From: Isoetes taiwanensis
Lineage: Eukaryota > Streptophyta > Lycopodiopsida > Isoetales > Isoetaceae
Direction of reading: 5' to 3'
DNA: 64,000 nucleotides
NCBI GenBank assembly: GCA_021234155.1
Contig: JAJEKV010000008.1
Span: 3,828,085 to 3,892,084 of the forward strand
The notes under the pieces: model-generated
Databases searched by the model: none
What the model saw: only the letters and a program-made list of their open reading frames with translations
What the model was told of the DNA's origin: nothing
In this document: positions 11,209 through 21,459 of the stretch, piece by piece
Position numbering within the stretch: the stretch's first letter is position 1
Layout: every line of letters begins with the position of its first letter
Translations under genes and position numbers: made by a program

Positions 11209-11850
11209 CATCTCAGGCAGTTACAGAAAAGTTTGAAGTAGAGCCAAGGAGTTTACATGGACCATGTAAAAGAGATGAGTTGTCAGATAGATTTGAGAAA
11301 ATTAAAGACATTGAAAGTGCAAATGAAAACATTATGTCGGGCGGTCACGGATGATGATAAGGAGATTGTCGATATTCGGGGAGACCATGCGAGAAAAAGG
11401 ACAAGAAGAGACAAAGGGCACCAAGTTTGGTGCCGCGAAATGTGGCGAAGAGGTACAATAGAAAATATTGTGAGTGGAAAGGTTGGAAAAAGGGAGGCGG
11501 ATCTGGTAAAATCAAAGGGAACAAAATCATCAATGAAGATAATCAAATCACTTATCATAAATCAAAAGGAAAGGCAATTGGATGAAGGGGATGCCGAGCA
11601 TTTATCCGAAGTGCAAATGGCTCAACAACTTTTGGAGTGGTTTCGAGAAATGGAAAATCTTTGGAATAGGTCTTGTTATATTTTCCGTAGGTCGTTTTAC
11701 GAAGTCCGGATTTTTCTTTGCACATGTTTTATTTGTTAAATATGGAGACTGCAGGGGCATTATCAAATGCAATTGCTGTACATGTGAGACCATTTGTGGT
11801 TTTGTTTTGGTCACAGAGGAAGCTTGCAATTGCGAAGAAGAAAGCTGATG
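11209..11850 (+). pseudogene. Exon-like stretch of unknown origin, plus strand
   Basis: After a CAG acceptor-like site at 11,211 the plus strand reads QAVTEKFEVEPRSLHGPCKR. It shifts to a Lys/Arg-rich frame (11,257-11,739) and an alternative frame with RYNRKYCEWKGWKKGGGSGK near 11,450. The repeated phase changes point to a decayed gene. No domain is recognised. It is opposite to the Helitron sense strand, unlike the other captured pieces. Confidence 0.3.
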
Positions 11851-12002
11851 TGATACATCAACATCTAGATGTTTTGGGCTAACTGTTGTTGAAACGTGGA
11901 TAGAGTAACATGAGGCAAACCAGATACTTATGCATGGCGGGATATTAGAACATGGATGAATGTATTGCTAAGGCAAATGTGCCTAAACGAAGCAGGGGGT
12001 GC

Positions 12003-12176
12003 TGTAAAGGTGGTCCATCATATGAAATATTGGAATGCAAAAGTGGACGTGCATATGCTGGATGTAGAACAGAGTTACAAGCATGAACACATGAGCAACT
12101 TGATGCTAGAGCCTGTAGATGTCATCCTCCATAGCAAAATTGTTTTCTCTAGTCAATCTTCTGCTGAAAAAGCTCA
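12003..12176. repeat. Helitron internal direct duplication, copy 1 (partner 12,983-13,155)
   Basis: GTAAAGGTGGTCCAT(C/G)ATATG opens both copies and CAATCTTCTG...AAAAAGCTCA closes them. They are about 980 bases apart and interrupted only by small differences. On the minus strand both read through AYA(R/P)PLLHSNISY(D/H)GPPLQ, so the duplication includes coding-like sequence of the Gln/Pro-rich gene, perhaps a duplicated exon. Confidence 0.75.
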
Positions 12177-12305
12177 CTCCACCATCTATATATAATATCT
12201 GGTATAAAAAGACTATATTCTTTAATCGTCTTGAATATCCACACTCAAAATTTGCGCATGGATAATTTGCACTCATCAGACTTGCAATGGGATTTGAAAA
12301 CTGAC

Positions 12306-13118
12306 CTGAGAGTGTGAAGTCCAATCTGGAGATATTGAAGGATGCTGGAATGCTTGTATATGAGAAGAGGGCTGCTGATAATTTGCTGTGTGCATCATAG
12401 CTTGCTGCTCTAAGGAAAAAGGCGCAGCTGCATATGGAGCCTGTAATCTTGCTCTCATGTGTTCATTGGACCCGATTTGCTGCTGAGGAAAGTCACCTTA
12501 ATAGAAATTTCCTGCAGGACACCTCTGCCAGAGCTGCGGAGGTGACGGTGGAGCAGAAGAGGGATGTCCTTGCTCAACCTGAAGTGTAGGATATTGCCAA
12601 CCTTCTGCATGCAGACACATTATATAAATTCTCATGTGTTGCATAAGAAGTAGGACCTAACGCCTAGGAGCCCGGCTCAATCGCAAATGACTGAGGATAG
12701 TGTGGTTTTGACCTTGCATGTCCAGTACTTTGATGTTGGACTGGGTTTAGCCTTGTATAAGGACTAATTTCACCCCTCTGATTTGGCATGCAAGGTTGAT
12801 TCAGTGTTCATGATTCCTCCCAATAAGGAAGGTGATTTCCTCGTGGCATTGTATGTACCCGACATTTGTTCTCAATTATAGGCATTTTGTCCCGGAGGAG
12901 GTCGAGATCATGAGAATACTTGTGTGCTTGATGTAGGAAATTTTACCACCGAGACCAATCTCAAGCATACATCCGCTGCTTTGTAAAGGTGGTCCATGAT
13001 ATGAAATATTAGAATGCAAAAGTGGAGGTGCATATGCTTTGGATCTAGAATGCAGATAGAAACATGAACACATGAGCAGCTTGATGCTAGAGCCCAGAGA
13101 TGTCATCCTCCATAGCAA
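12306..13118 (-). pseudogene. Captured Gln/Pro-rich protein gene fragment
   Basis: The minus strand carries a long low-complexity coding region. It includes NISYHGPPLQSSGCMLEIGL, then ISPYTRLNPVQHQSTGHARS, APPSPPQLWQRC, and APYAAAPFSLEQQAMMHTAN ending ...DWTSHSQ. It ends at a strong donor, CAG|GTCAGT, with the last exon base at 12,306. At least three in-frame stops and one frameshift (near 12,610) interrupt it. The composition (Gln, Pro, Ser, His, Tyr) resembles the intrinsically disordered part of a plant transcriptional regulator or RNA-binding protein, but no folded domain is visible. It lies on the Helitron sense strand, so it is probably a captured exon pair with part of an intron. Confidence 0.5.
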
Positions 13119-13155
13119 GAGGTGTTTTTTTCAGCCAATCTTCTGAAAAAGCTCA
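12983..13155. repeat. Helitron internal direct duplication, copy 2
   Basis: This is the partner of 12,003-12,176. It lies at the 5' (minus-strand) end of the Gln/Pro-rich fragment and carries the better conserved coding reading. Confidence 0.75.
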
Positions 13156-13619
13156 ATTTATGGTCACGGACCCAAAGTTCAATATCTGGTGCATGCAAAT
13201 CACTAAATACTACTTTAAAGCATTTTTAGAAGCAAAGGGTAAAAATATGTTTACCTTAGGTATGCATTCTTTCCGCCGGGTGGCGTGGGACATTGCTTTA
13301 ATAAATTGTACGGACCAGAACTTCAAATATTAAAGGTCGGATAATATATGCATGGTCAAGATGATGTGGAAGCCTGGCATACATTAGAAACATGTGTCCA
13401 TGTTATAAATCTACACATACATAGTTACAAAGTTGACATCTTATACAAATTAACACTATCTTTAGAAAAGATGTTAACACTATCTTCTAGGAGTATAAGC
13501 TTTACATAATCATATCTAGACTTATGGTATAAGCTAATCCATTTGCTGCTGGAAAGAGCTGATGTGTTGGTTATGGTCTTACACATATCACATTTGTGTA
13601 AGACATCCAAACTTCCACA

Positions 13620-14079
13620 CTTACTATAATATCAATAAGGGTGCTTCCTACCACGACGTCCAATTGAAGCCCACTTCCAATAATTTGCTCATGGATACAC
13701 CTCATCCTCTAATCCCCAATATCGCCACAAGCTTTCAAGGCACTTGAAAATGGACTGCTGTTTGGCTTGATCCCCTGATTCTGCATATGGCAGAAAGCTT
13801 CTAAAGCAAGATCATGTTTGCCATGATGCACATATCCAGCCATCATCACCGCACAGAGATAACATCTCGATTATGTGAAGTATCAAAGATTGCACATGCC
13901 TCTGACAAGCTACCACATTTGGCATACATATCTATCAGTGTATTCCCTACAATAATATCAGATTGCATGCCACTATTGATGATGTGCCTATGTACATACC
14001 TTCCAGTGATGAAATTTGCTCTTGCAGTGCATGCTAGCAAGGTAACCACGTAGGAATCTATACATTGAATTGAATGGTT
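13620..14079 (-). pseudogene. Captured pentatricopeptide repeat (PLS-type PPR) fragment
   Basis: The minus strand reads ...GRYVHRHIINSG, then GNTLIDMYAKCGSLSEA and IFDTSHNRDVISV. After one frameshift at about 13,846 it continues MMAGYVHHGKHDLALEAF, HMQNQGIKPNS and ALKACGDIGD. Past an in-frame TAG it continues IHEQIIGSGLQLDVVVGS. This is the L-S-P succession of plant-specific PLS PPR proteins, which act in organelle RNA editing and processing. About one and a half motif sets remain, with no start, targeting peptide or E/DYW tail. It is a truncated gene piece carried by the Helitron in its sense orientation. PPR genes are abundant and mostly intronless, so capture of an internal slice is unsurprising. 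Confidence 0.85.
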
Positions 14080-14664
14080 CTAATGTGACAGACTGCAACA
14101 TGATGTCCTTTGTACATAAAATTGGAACATGTACAGCTCAAGTGTGTAAGAGAACCTTGTCTAAAATTGGAAACATAGAGCAAAGGAAGAAATTCGTTCA
14201 CTCAAATGTAAACCTGGGTTCGATGGGCAAAATGATAGCATTTGAATTGAATTGTTTGTCTTAAAAAATGCACCTGGATCAGAAATCGCGGGAGCTATGG
14301 ATTTATCCCAAGGCCTCAATCGATTGTTAAGTTTTGTTTTATCATGGATCAAAAAATCGCTGAAATTAACCTCGTGTTCGGAAACTTGGTTGCCTCAAGA
14401 AATTCAACCCGGCCTTACCAAGCCAGCTTCTACTAAGAAAAGCTCGGGGCATTTCTCCTATGCATTTACTCCCTAAGGTATAAAACAAAGACTACACATT
14501 GTTTGAAGCTTGCAGGGCCTTCTATTTGCAACTTACCTGGGCATGCGACCATCGAAATGAAAGTGACATGCTCCAAACAATTAAAACTCCCGATGAGGCA
14601 TTGCCGACCCTAAATACCTGCCTGACCTATATGAATATTAATAACATCTTTCATGTCTGCGGCT

Positions 14665-15115
14665 TTAATCTGTAAATCTGCAAAGACATATGCATAGAAA
14701 AGGGTAAGCAGAATTTCTGGCTTGAATATTGCCACCAGACCAAATCGTCTCTAAAAAGCGACCATTACACAGTGATAAATTATGCACAGGCGAATGAATT
14801 TTAAGCAAACCTCCCAAGAATAGTCGAAATAGAGTAGATCTGGGATGGAATCCATTTTCGGGTTTAATCCTCTTGAAGTCTTCTATAATCTTGCAAACGC
14901 AGCTGCAAAAATGGGACGATTTAGATGGAAAATCCATCACCGAACTTCGGATTTCGCTGTCAGACTTAGGGATCAAAGGATTAATGGCTCTATCTAAACT
15001 CTCCCAATTTCGCATGCATAACCGACTTCGTCGCATCAAACAAAACCACAAAAATCAACGGATGAAAATGGTTAAAAAATTCAATGGCCAAGATCGCGCA
15101 CAAACTATCCTAAAA
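14665..15115 (-). pseudogene. 5'-proximal captured fragment, unknown
   Basis: A 128-codon minus frame (14,665-15,051) lies just inside the Helitron 5' end, with SLDRAINPLIPKSDSEIRSS. In another phase the same DNA offers an ATG reading MDSIPDLLYFDYSWE that runs to a GAG|GTTTGC donor near 14,810. Which phase is real cannot be decided. Fragments next to the 5' end are often captured first exons or promoters, which would fit either reading. Confidence 0.35.
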
Positions 15116-15117
15116 CG

Positions 15118-15141
15118 CCATTATTATTATATATAGATAGA
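15118..15141 (-). other. Helitron 5' terminus
   Basis: The minus strand starts TCTATCTATATATAATAATA, the TC plus AT-rich form common in plant Helitrons, and then enters GGCGTTTTAGG. An alternative end 4 nt inside (GA at 15,136-15,137) is possible because TCTA is repeated. Comparison with the empty site in copy B favours 15,141. Confidence 0.8.
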
Positions 15142-17394
15142 TAATACATATAAGGTACATCTAAAATAAGAATTATAGTAATCAAATAGTCTTTTGAGAC
15201 AAAAGGATTGTCGTCATGACAAAACCTTGTGGTTTAGAATTGTTCTACCTAAGTAGGTAACCCATAACTATATTGAAATAAATGATAACATAATATGTGC
15301 ATCCATCTTAGATGGTTATATATGTTAGCTAAGGCTAGTAAAGTAATGTGCTAAGTAAGAAGCGTATAACCTCTTAAGGAGAGAATAGATATGACGCTGT
15401 GTACAACGCCATTGAAGGGGTGCGTGACCATTTTCTTTTCAAGAAAGTGGGAGGGCTCATTTTTTTTATTGAACGTACTTGCATCGAATTGACCGACCCG
15501 TAGAATAGAGTTCACTCCGGCAATGGCCGGAGCGAATAGAGCGTAAGATAGATAGATACCTTAGTGCTCAAGAGGCCTTCAACGTGCGAGGCCGACGTAG
15601 TAGCTAACTACACCAATGAAGTGGAGCAAAACTATGGGAGCAATGCAACGACCAAGTCATCTCCAAAATTACTCGATGCCGGCTCAATGGGTGGATGCGT
15701 TCTAGCCTTAGGTAAGGTGTGCGCATGCATTATAAGCTTTAATGTGTCTTATTGACAAGTTAAATATAGATCCTAATAACCGCATAGAATTTGTCAGACG
15801 ATATGTATCATAGGAAATAAGTTAAATAACAATGGTAATGTGAGGTAGCATGTTAATTAATCCTTCGCAAGGATGCAATTCCTTCCAAGGATAGCTATAT
15901 GACCTCGGGTCCTTATAAATATAAATAGAAAATAGAATTCAGATATACTTAAGTGCATCTTAGGGATATACTTCCAAGGGTAACGCAGGACCGTCTATGT
16001 AACAATAGGTCTAAATCAGGGTTATTGTTTAAATAATCGCGATCTAAAAGTCGTTAAATATTGTAAACCTTAGAGTAAATATAATTGTACTATTGGAAGC
16101 AATATATCCAATACTACCATAATGTTAATATAAAAATATTACCATAAGGTAATTAATATAATTGCATGCATCAAAGGAAGTTCAGCAGGATCATGTAATG
16201 TTTACTTAAGACGTTAACGGATGCTAGCCGACATGCAACCGTTAGTGGAGGAAATATGAAGACATCCTCTAGCAGCAAGAGGCCGACAGAAGAACATAGC
16301 GACAAGCTCTGCATCGACAAGGTCAAATATGCAGATAGGCAGATATGCTCGGCAAGGTCATCTCCGAAGTAGTCGGCTCAGGCATGTCGATTTTATGTCT
16401 AGATTAATTTCATGTGTAGTTAAGATTAATCTACGCATGCAGCCTATGCTAGGTATGGGTTGCATGCGTATTTACCGATGATGGGACCACTACGGTGATC
16501 TCTAGGACGTGGTGTAATGTCATTGTAGGCATGACCGCAGCTTTTGCTTGAATGAGTTGAAGGTAGATTAAGTCTACTTAGGTCCCACGGAGTAGGCGAC
16601 CTCGAGAGATAAGAGGTCATTCAGGAATGCATTGATAGGAAAGCACCTCTAGTCAATGCCTACGGGGAGGACCCTATCCTTCATGCCCAAATACGGGAAG
16701 GACCCTATCCTCCACGCCTCAGGCAACTAAAGGTGTAGGCATGAGCGTCATATAGGCATTATAGGGCGCTGTCTCCACGACCACGATGGAAGAAGCATCC
16801 TCTTCCTACGCCGGGAGATTAGTCATGCATTCATGTAGATAGATGGGGTGGTTCCTTTATAACCAACTTTACATTAATATTCTAGCGTGGTGTGAATCCA
16901 GGAGGCCAATGAGAACGAAGAACCGGCGGGGAGTCGCATCACGAGCACTGCATAAATAGTTCTAGAGTAGTTGTGATTTCTACCATTGAAACTAATCGCT
17001 TAAATCTTGTGTAAGCTAGTAAATATGTAATTATAGATATTGTAAAATTAATGCAGGATTTCAAGGTGCAAAGACTTGCAACACGAATTTCGTTAAAACG
17101 TGTTGCAAGGGATGAAGAGTACCTTAGAAGTGTAAATTTTGTATGAAATTGATAAACTTTGATAAACTTAAATGTTGTATTAACCTTGCGTTGATTAAGT
17201 TATGAAATGATAAGTTAATTGGATAATGGAATAGTACAGTAATGTCTTAAACATTACCCTAGAATAATTCTAATAATTGTGTAAGTATAATAATAATAAA
17301 TTGTATGCATCAAGTTGATTACACGGTTAAGAAGATCCCAAGGTGGGGAGACCCACGATGTCATGAATGGCATCATTTCAAAGGTGGGGGAGAA
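15142..17394 (+). other. 3' internal region of LTR retrotransposon up to the polypurine tract, copy A
   Basis: AT-rich, apparently non-coding sequence collinear with 52,049-54,272. It contains repeated words such as TAAACATTACC, GATAAACTT and AATGTTGTATT. It ends in GATCCCAAGGTGGGGAG and the purine tract AAAGGTGGGGGAGAATG (17,380-17,396) directly before LTR1, which is the expected PPT position. Copy A has an extra stretch at about 16,180-16,370 and lacks about 60 bases present near 52,830. No pol motif was found. Confidence 0.6.
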
Positions 17395-19131
17395 TGTGAC
17401 GTTCCAAAGACCGCGATACCCGGTCCTAAGACGATATCTTTGCATCATCGGCCACGCCATTCCGGATATTCGACCGTGCGCCAACGCGTGTAGCCGAAAG
17501 GTGTAGCACCCTAGGGGCAACTTGCAAGATGTGTGCATTTAGTTATGGGCACAATTGCCCATACGCACACTTATCCATGTAATGTGTCAATGTGTACACA
17601 TTTATCCATGTGTACACATTTACCCATGTGGATATCCTAGGCCACTTATTTAATATAAGTGGGGCCCACATCCAATATCCCACATGCCTAAAGGGGATAA
17701 TGGGAACCCTAGCCCTAACCCTTTGTCTATATAGGTTAAGGAAACCCTAACTTGCCATTTTTGTCCATAGGGTTTTAGGGCTCTGTTTTGCTTTGCTCCA
17801 GAGTCAAAACCGCATCCCGACTCTCCGGCGAAACCAGCCTCGTTAGTTTCCCAATCTAGCTTCATCTTCTAGCAGCAGAGCGGGATGGTCGAGTTCAAAG
17901 CAGGAGGAGGAGGCGATCAGATTTTCACAGCCTAAACCGCTTCCAATCATCAATCAAAGGTTTAGGCCCATCAGGTAATTTATGATATAGATTAGATCTT
18001 GTTCTTTTAGTTCAATTTAATAGCCTAAACCGCCTTCCAATCATCGAATCATATAGGTTTAGCCTATTAAATTGCCCATAGCAACCATCTAGATCTCTAG
18101 ATACCAAGCTCTAACTAAAGAACCTAACTCTATGATATATAGATTAAATCTTGTTCTTTAGTTCTTTGAGTTAGTTTTAATGAAAAGATATGTATGATGA
18201 TGTATCTCTTCCAAAAAGTGGACTCATTGTATTGGGAAGGGGGGGGAGACCCTAAAGCCCGGTAGTTGATGCTCCTAGCTAGCCTCTTTAGCACAATCGT
18301 AAATTCGCCTTTAGGTACAAGAACCACACCGGGTTGTGGGTGAAGGGGCGACCGGGCTTATAAGGAGGTTCGTGTTCTCGACTCTTGAATGATCCCTCAC
18401 GGTGTAAGGGCCCACCGGGATCACCGGTGGACTCCCCGTGGACTAGGTCTAATGGCTTGCCACCGAAAGTGTGGGCAAGGCATGGACTCGACACCCGGGA
18501 GTGATGCGTCACTCTCCATTGGGTTCAAGTCGAATAAGGGCAAGGCCCTCTAGTCACCTTGAGTCAAGATGTAGATCTCTCGAGGGAGTGATCCCTACCG
18601 CCCCATCGAACCGGGAGATGTACCCGTGAATAGCCCCTTTGGCTATGCATCCGGCGGGCTACTGAGCCGTGTCCCAACACTCTTCAACCTACTCGCAGTG
18701 TGCACAGGGAGGGGCGGATGGAGTGGACTACCCTAAGCCATGTTCATATGCCAGCCAAATCCATTTGCCATGAATTCTGCCCTCCCAATGATCTCTCGAG
18801 ACCCAAGCCGCCGGGCCATCCCCTTGAGTCCGAGCCTTGGGGTAGGATTCCCTATGTGATGTGCCGATCTTTGTCTATGCAGATATGTGATGAGCCATCC
18901 TTCGAGGTGGTATGTGATGCTGATGTATGTACTACTGACATGTATATTGCGCTTCCGCAGCTAGGTAGGCCCTGAGGGAGACAGGGTAAATGACCCCTTC
19001 ATTCTTCCCACTGGAACTCTTCAAGGTTGCAGTGATACATGGAGGGCCCTATATTAGCACCGAGCTGGTATGGGGGATGAACTCCTGTTTGTATACGGTG
19101 AGTGCACCGTATATGAGTAGGGGACGTCACA
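17395..19131 (+). mobile_element. LTR1, 1,737 bp, 3' LTR with its PPT
   Basis: It starts TGTGACGTTCC right after a PPT and ends GGGGACGTCACA, so the termini form the inverted repeat TGTGACGT/ACGTCACA. A TATA-type core promoter lies at 17,727-17,733. Downstream are conserved blocks shared with LTR2-4, for example TTGATGCTCCTAG, GGTTGTGGGTGAAGGGG, TGGCTTGCCAC, GTGATCCCTACC and GCAGCTAGGTAGGCCC. It belongs to the LTR1/LTR2 subfamily (GTGTACACATTTATCCATG repeats after the CTAGGGGCAACTTGC block). The 3' flank is the G1 module, not a primer-binding site, so this is a 3' or solo LTR. Confidence 0.8.
17704..17733 (+). promoter_or_regulatory. LTR1 telo-box plus TATA core promoter
   Basis: AACCCTAGCCCTAACCC (plant telomere-like telo-box) is followed by CTATATAGG at 17,727. 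LTR2 has the same order near 29,002-29,032. LTR3 (CTATTTAAG at 32,018) and LTR4 (CTATTTAAG at 54,698) keep an AACCCTAGCCAACCCC variant. This is probably the U3 promoter that starts the retroelement RNA. Confidence 0.5.
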
Positions 19132-20215
19132 AATACAGGACAAGAGTAAGAGCACCAAGTCGAAGGAAAAAAAGGGAGATGAAATGGGAGATCTTATGAA
19201 GCCCCTATTGTACCCAAGGATGCCTACAAGATAATATTTGCTTCTGACCAGGTCTGGGATAAATGGAATGAATTCTGGGATGCCTATGTGGAGAGGAAGT
19301 TGCCTAATTCACAAGGCAGATTTCCTCATGTCGATACATCAATATTCGATCTGGTCTCGGTTCTGGAAGGTGCATCAGAAAGGAAGTCCTTTACAAGAAA
19401 AGTTCTGCAGCGAAGGACAAGGTATCATTTGAAGACGCCTGCGACCAACTGAAAAATATTCGAGTGCTCAAGAAGGCAGTTGGAGAGGAATTACAAAGGC
19501 TTACAGGGGAGTGGTCATTGTCGGAGCTAGGACTAATGCAAAAATACGTCTCCAACAATGATCTGAAGAAGTATATTTTTTGGTCGACAAACTTTGTCAA
19601 ACAGCAGAAATAAAAAAAGGTTGCACACCTACGTGGGCTTCACACGAAAGTGGCATCCGACTTGAAAAGAAAAGTCATGTTGGTGAAGCAGACGTCGGAA
19701 GAAGAATCCACTTTTTTTTACCAAGCGTCCACTGGTTTTAAGTGTGCAATGCCAGATGTGGGTAAAGGACCACACGATATCACGCTTTTCGTGCTTGATA
19801 GCCGAGGCACCAGATGGTCGCTTGATGACTATAACACCTTCTGCAATACATACGGTGGTTTTATGACAGAAATGCATTACAACATCGTCAGAATTTGACC
19901 CTACTACATATCCTATACATATGCTCTATCTGCTGCAAAGGATTTAGAATGCGTTAAAGTGATAATGACAAACATCTTGATGAGATCGAAAATTGGGACA
20001 GTGAGTTTAGTACAAAAAGTAAAATCTTGCATGTGCTAATCATTATGATAGCCATGATGGATGATAAGGAATATGAAAGGCTTAAGGGGAAACCTACAAA
20101 AAGAAGTGGACAAGCCATTCGACAGTCTTTATGTAAGGCCATGGGAATGCTACCATCGCATCACGGGGTTTATACGACTCCTTATGCTCTTGGTGTATCT
20201 CATGCCAACAAATAA
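19132..20215 (+). pseudogene. G1: unknown protein-coding module, copy A
   Basis: Plus-strand coding-like sequence spread over shifted frames. Segments in order are KSKSTKSKEKKGDEMG, then KDAYKIIFASDQVWDKWNEF, then KVSFEDACDQLKNIRVLKKA, GEWSLSELGLMQKY, DLKRKVMLVKQTSEEESTFF, HDITLFVLDSRGTRWSLDDY, and finally ILHVLIIMIAMMDDKEYERL ending ...GVSHANK and TAA. Copy B repeats it with a longer continuous last frame. The encoded protein would be about 330-350 residues, charged, with one hydrophobic stretch, and without signal peptide or metal-binding motif. I do not recognise the family. Preservation of the peptide in two copies, and the start of G1 again at 31,361, suggest a real gene or a transposon-encoded accessory protein. 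Several frame breaks may be base-calling errors. Confidence 0.5.
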
Positions 20216-20604
20216 GTATGAGGATATGATTAGGAAGGCCAGAGATTGACGGAATACGCTGATATGGAGACTCGACATTCCCAATGAATGGGAGGATAGT
20301 GTTATATCAGAGTGGTACAGTGGCCACGTGACTCGTTATCTTGCTGATCAAGTGGGCCTTTGTGACATTTTGTAGAGATATGTACAGCATCATTGTGCTA
20401 GGTATGTACAGCCTCATTATGTTAGTTTGAAAAGAACTCGCGTCTGGCACATTTTGACACTAAATCAAAAATATGTACATCCCATTTTGTGAATATCAAA
20501 ACAATCTCGCGCCTGGCGTAATTTTGTACCGCAGTGCCTAATTAAATGTTTACGTCTAAACTCACAAGACGTTTATTATGTTTTCTTTTATATGCAATGT
20601 CGAA

Positions 20605-20715
20605 AATATTGAAATCCTTTGATGCCCTCTAGCCAGTCTGACCAACCCCAAGAAACTATGTGTGGTTTTCTAGGGTTGATAAGACTGGCTAAAGAGCATC
20701 AAAGAATTCAATATT
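20605..20715 (+). ncRNA. Short foldback hairpin, MIRNA-like or MITE, copy A
   Basis: The left arm starts AATATTGAAATCCTTTGATG and the right arm ends GCATCAAAGAATTCAATATT. The arms are about 50 nt with only scattered mismatches, and the loop near 20,660 is a few nucleotides. Internally GCCAGTCT pairs with AGACTGGC and ACCAACCC with GGGTTGAT. The size and near-perfect stem suit a plant MIRNA precursor, but also a tiny palindromic MITE. It is almost unchanged in copy B (57,215-57,325). I recognise no known mature miRNA in the arms. Confidence 0.55.
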
Positions 20716-21459
20716 CACATCATAACCCACATGTTATGATATATTCATATCATGTTTCAGTAATCAATAGAATTATATACATACCTTTTTCAGACATTCT
20801 TTTGGCTATGCTACAAATGTGCCCAGCTTTCGCCAACTATGTCGCCACCGAGATGTCTTCGTGGAAGAGTCTCATCCTCATAATTGCAATTTATAATTGA
20901 AATTTTACTAAACTCAAGTTTCAAGGGGAACACCATAGCACATAGAACTTGGATTCAGATCTTCGACTTTACATAATCCTACTCGATGCTTCAAGTTTGT
21001 TGTTAAAGATAACCGATAAAGAACCGTAATGAGCGAATTGGCATGAAAAAAAAAAAAAAAAAAAGAAGTTGTGCATATTCAGAATAGAATGACACTCACC
21101 GTAGTTCAGTCAACATGATCGATTGTAGATGCCGAAGATGGTTGATTGAAAGCGTTGAAGATACTATCGGAAGCGGGTCGGTGATCTTGAGAGATTAGGT
21201 GGTCGATTAGGTGGAAGTAGCTTGCCACATATGCGCTTCTTGAAAATAAGAATTAATTATTTTCTTGAAATTGCAATGAAAAGAAAAGCACATTAAAAAA
21301 TGTAAATGAGCGGGACGGACCAGTTATCTTAGGGGGTATAATTTTAAAAATGACTGAATTTAAAATGAGCGGTTTTAATCTGATGGCTTAGATTATCAAC
21401 CCATATATATAAATTTGAATGAAAACTCCAGTCTCATAACATATCTTTCGAACTTGCAG
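20716..21459. other. Spacer between hairpin and G2
   Basis: AT-rich, with a poly-A run of about 20 at 21,045-21,064 (shorter in copy B) and no supported gene. CCCATATATATAAATTTGAA near 21,400 gives a TATA-rich stretch 60 bases before the first G2 exon and might be its promoter, or intron sequence if G1 and G2 form one gene. Confidence 0.35.

Larger units (their letters stand above)
7927..15141 (-). mobile_element. Non-autonomous Helitron with captured gene fragments, minus orientation
   Basis: Copy B has a clean empty site at 52,048|52,049 where copy A carries 7,215 extra bases. Read on the minus strand, the insert begins TCTATCTATATATAATAATA at 15,141 and ends in CTAG at 7,927. A GCCCAGC-AAC-GCTGGGC hairpin lies 7 nt before that CTAG. 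It sits between A and T with no target duplication: flanks ...AAGAA | TAATACAT against the empty site ...AAAA | TAATAGTACAT. These are the defining features of plant Helitrons (5' TC, 3' hairpin plus CTRR, A^T target). No Rep/helicase ORF is present, so it would depend on an autonomous element. The interior holds a PPR fragment, a Gln/Pro-rich exon set and other exon-like pieces, mostly on the Helitron sense strand. Unlike its surroundings it is rich in ordinary CAG/CTG. Confidence 0.9.

Noticed and set aside
17254-17538. Open frames across the PPT and LTR1 start
   Set aside because: They cross the retroelement boundary and repeat at each LTR; shadows of non-coding sequence.
18700-19199. Frames within LTRs (also 31,466-32,700 and 55,303-55,797)
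   Set aside because: Present in phase-shifted form in each LTR with no conserved peptide; LTR sequence is non-coding here.
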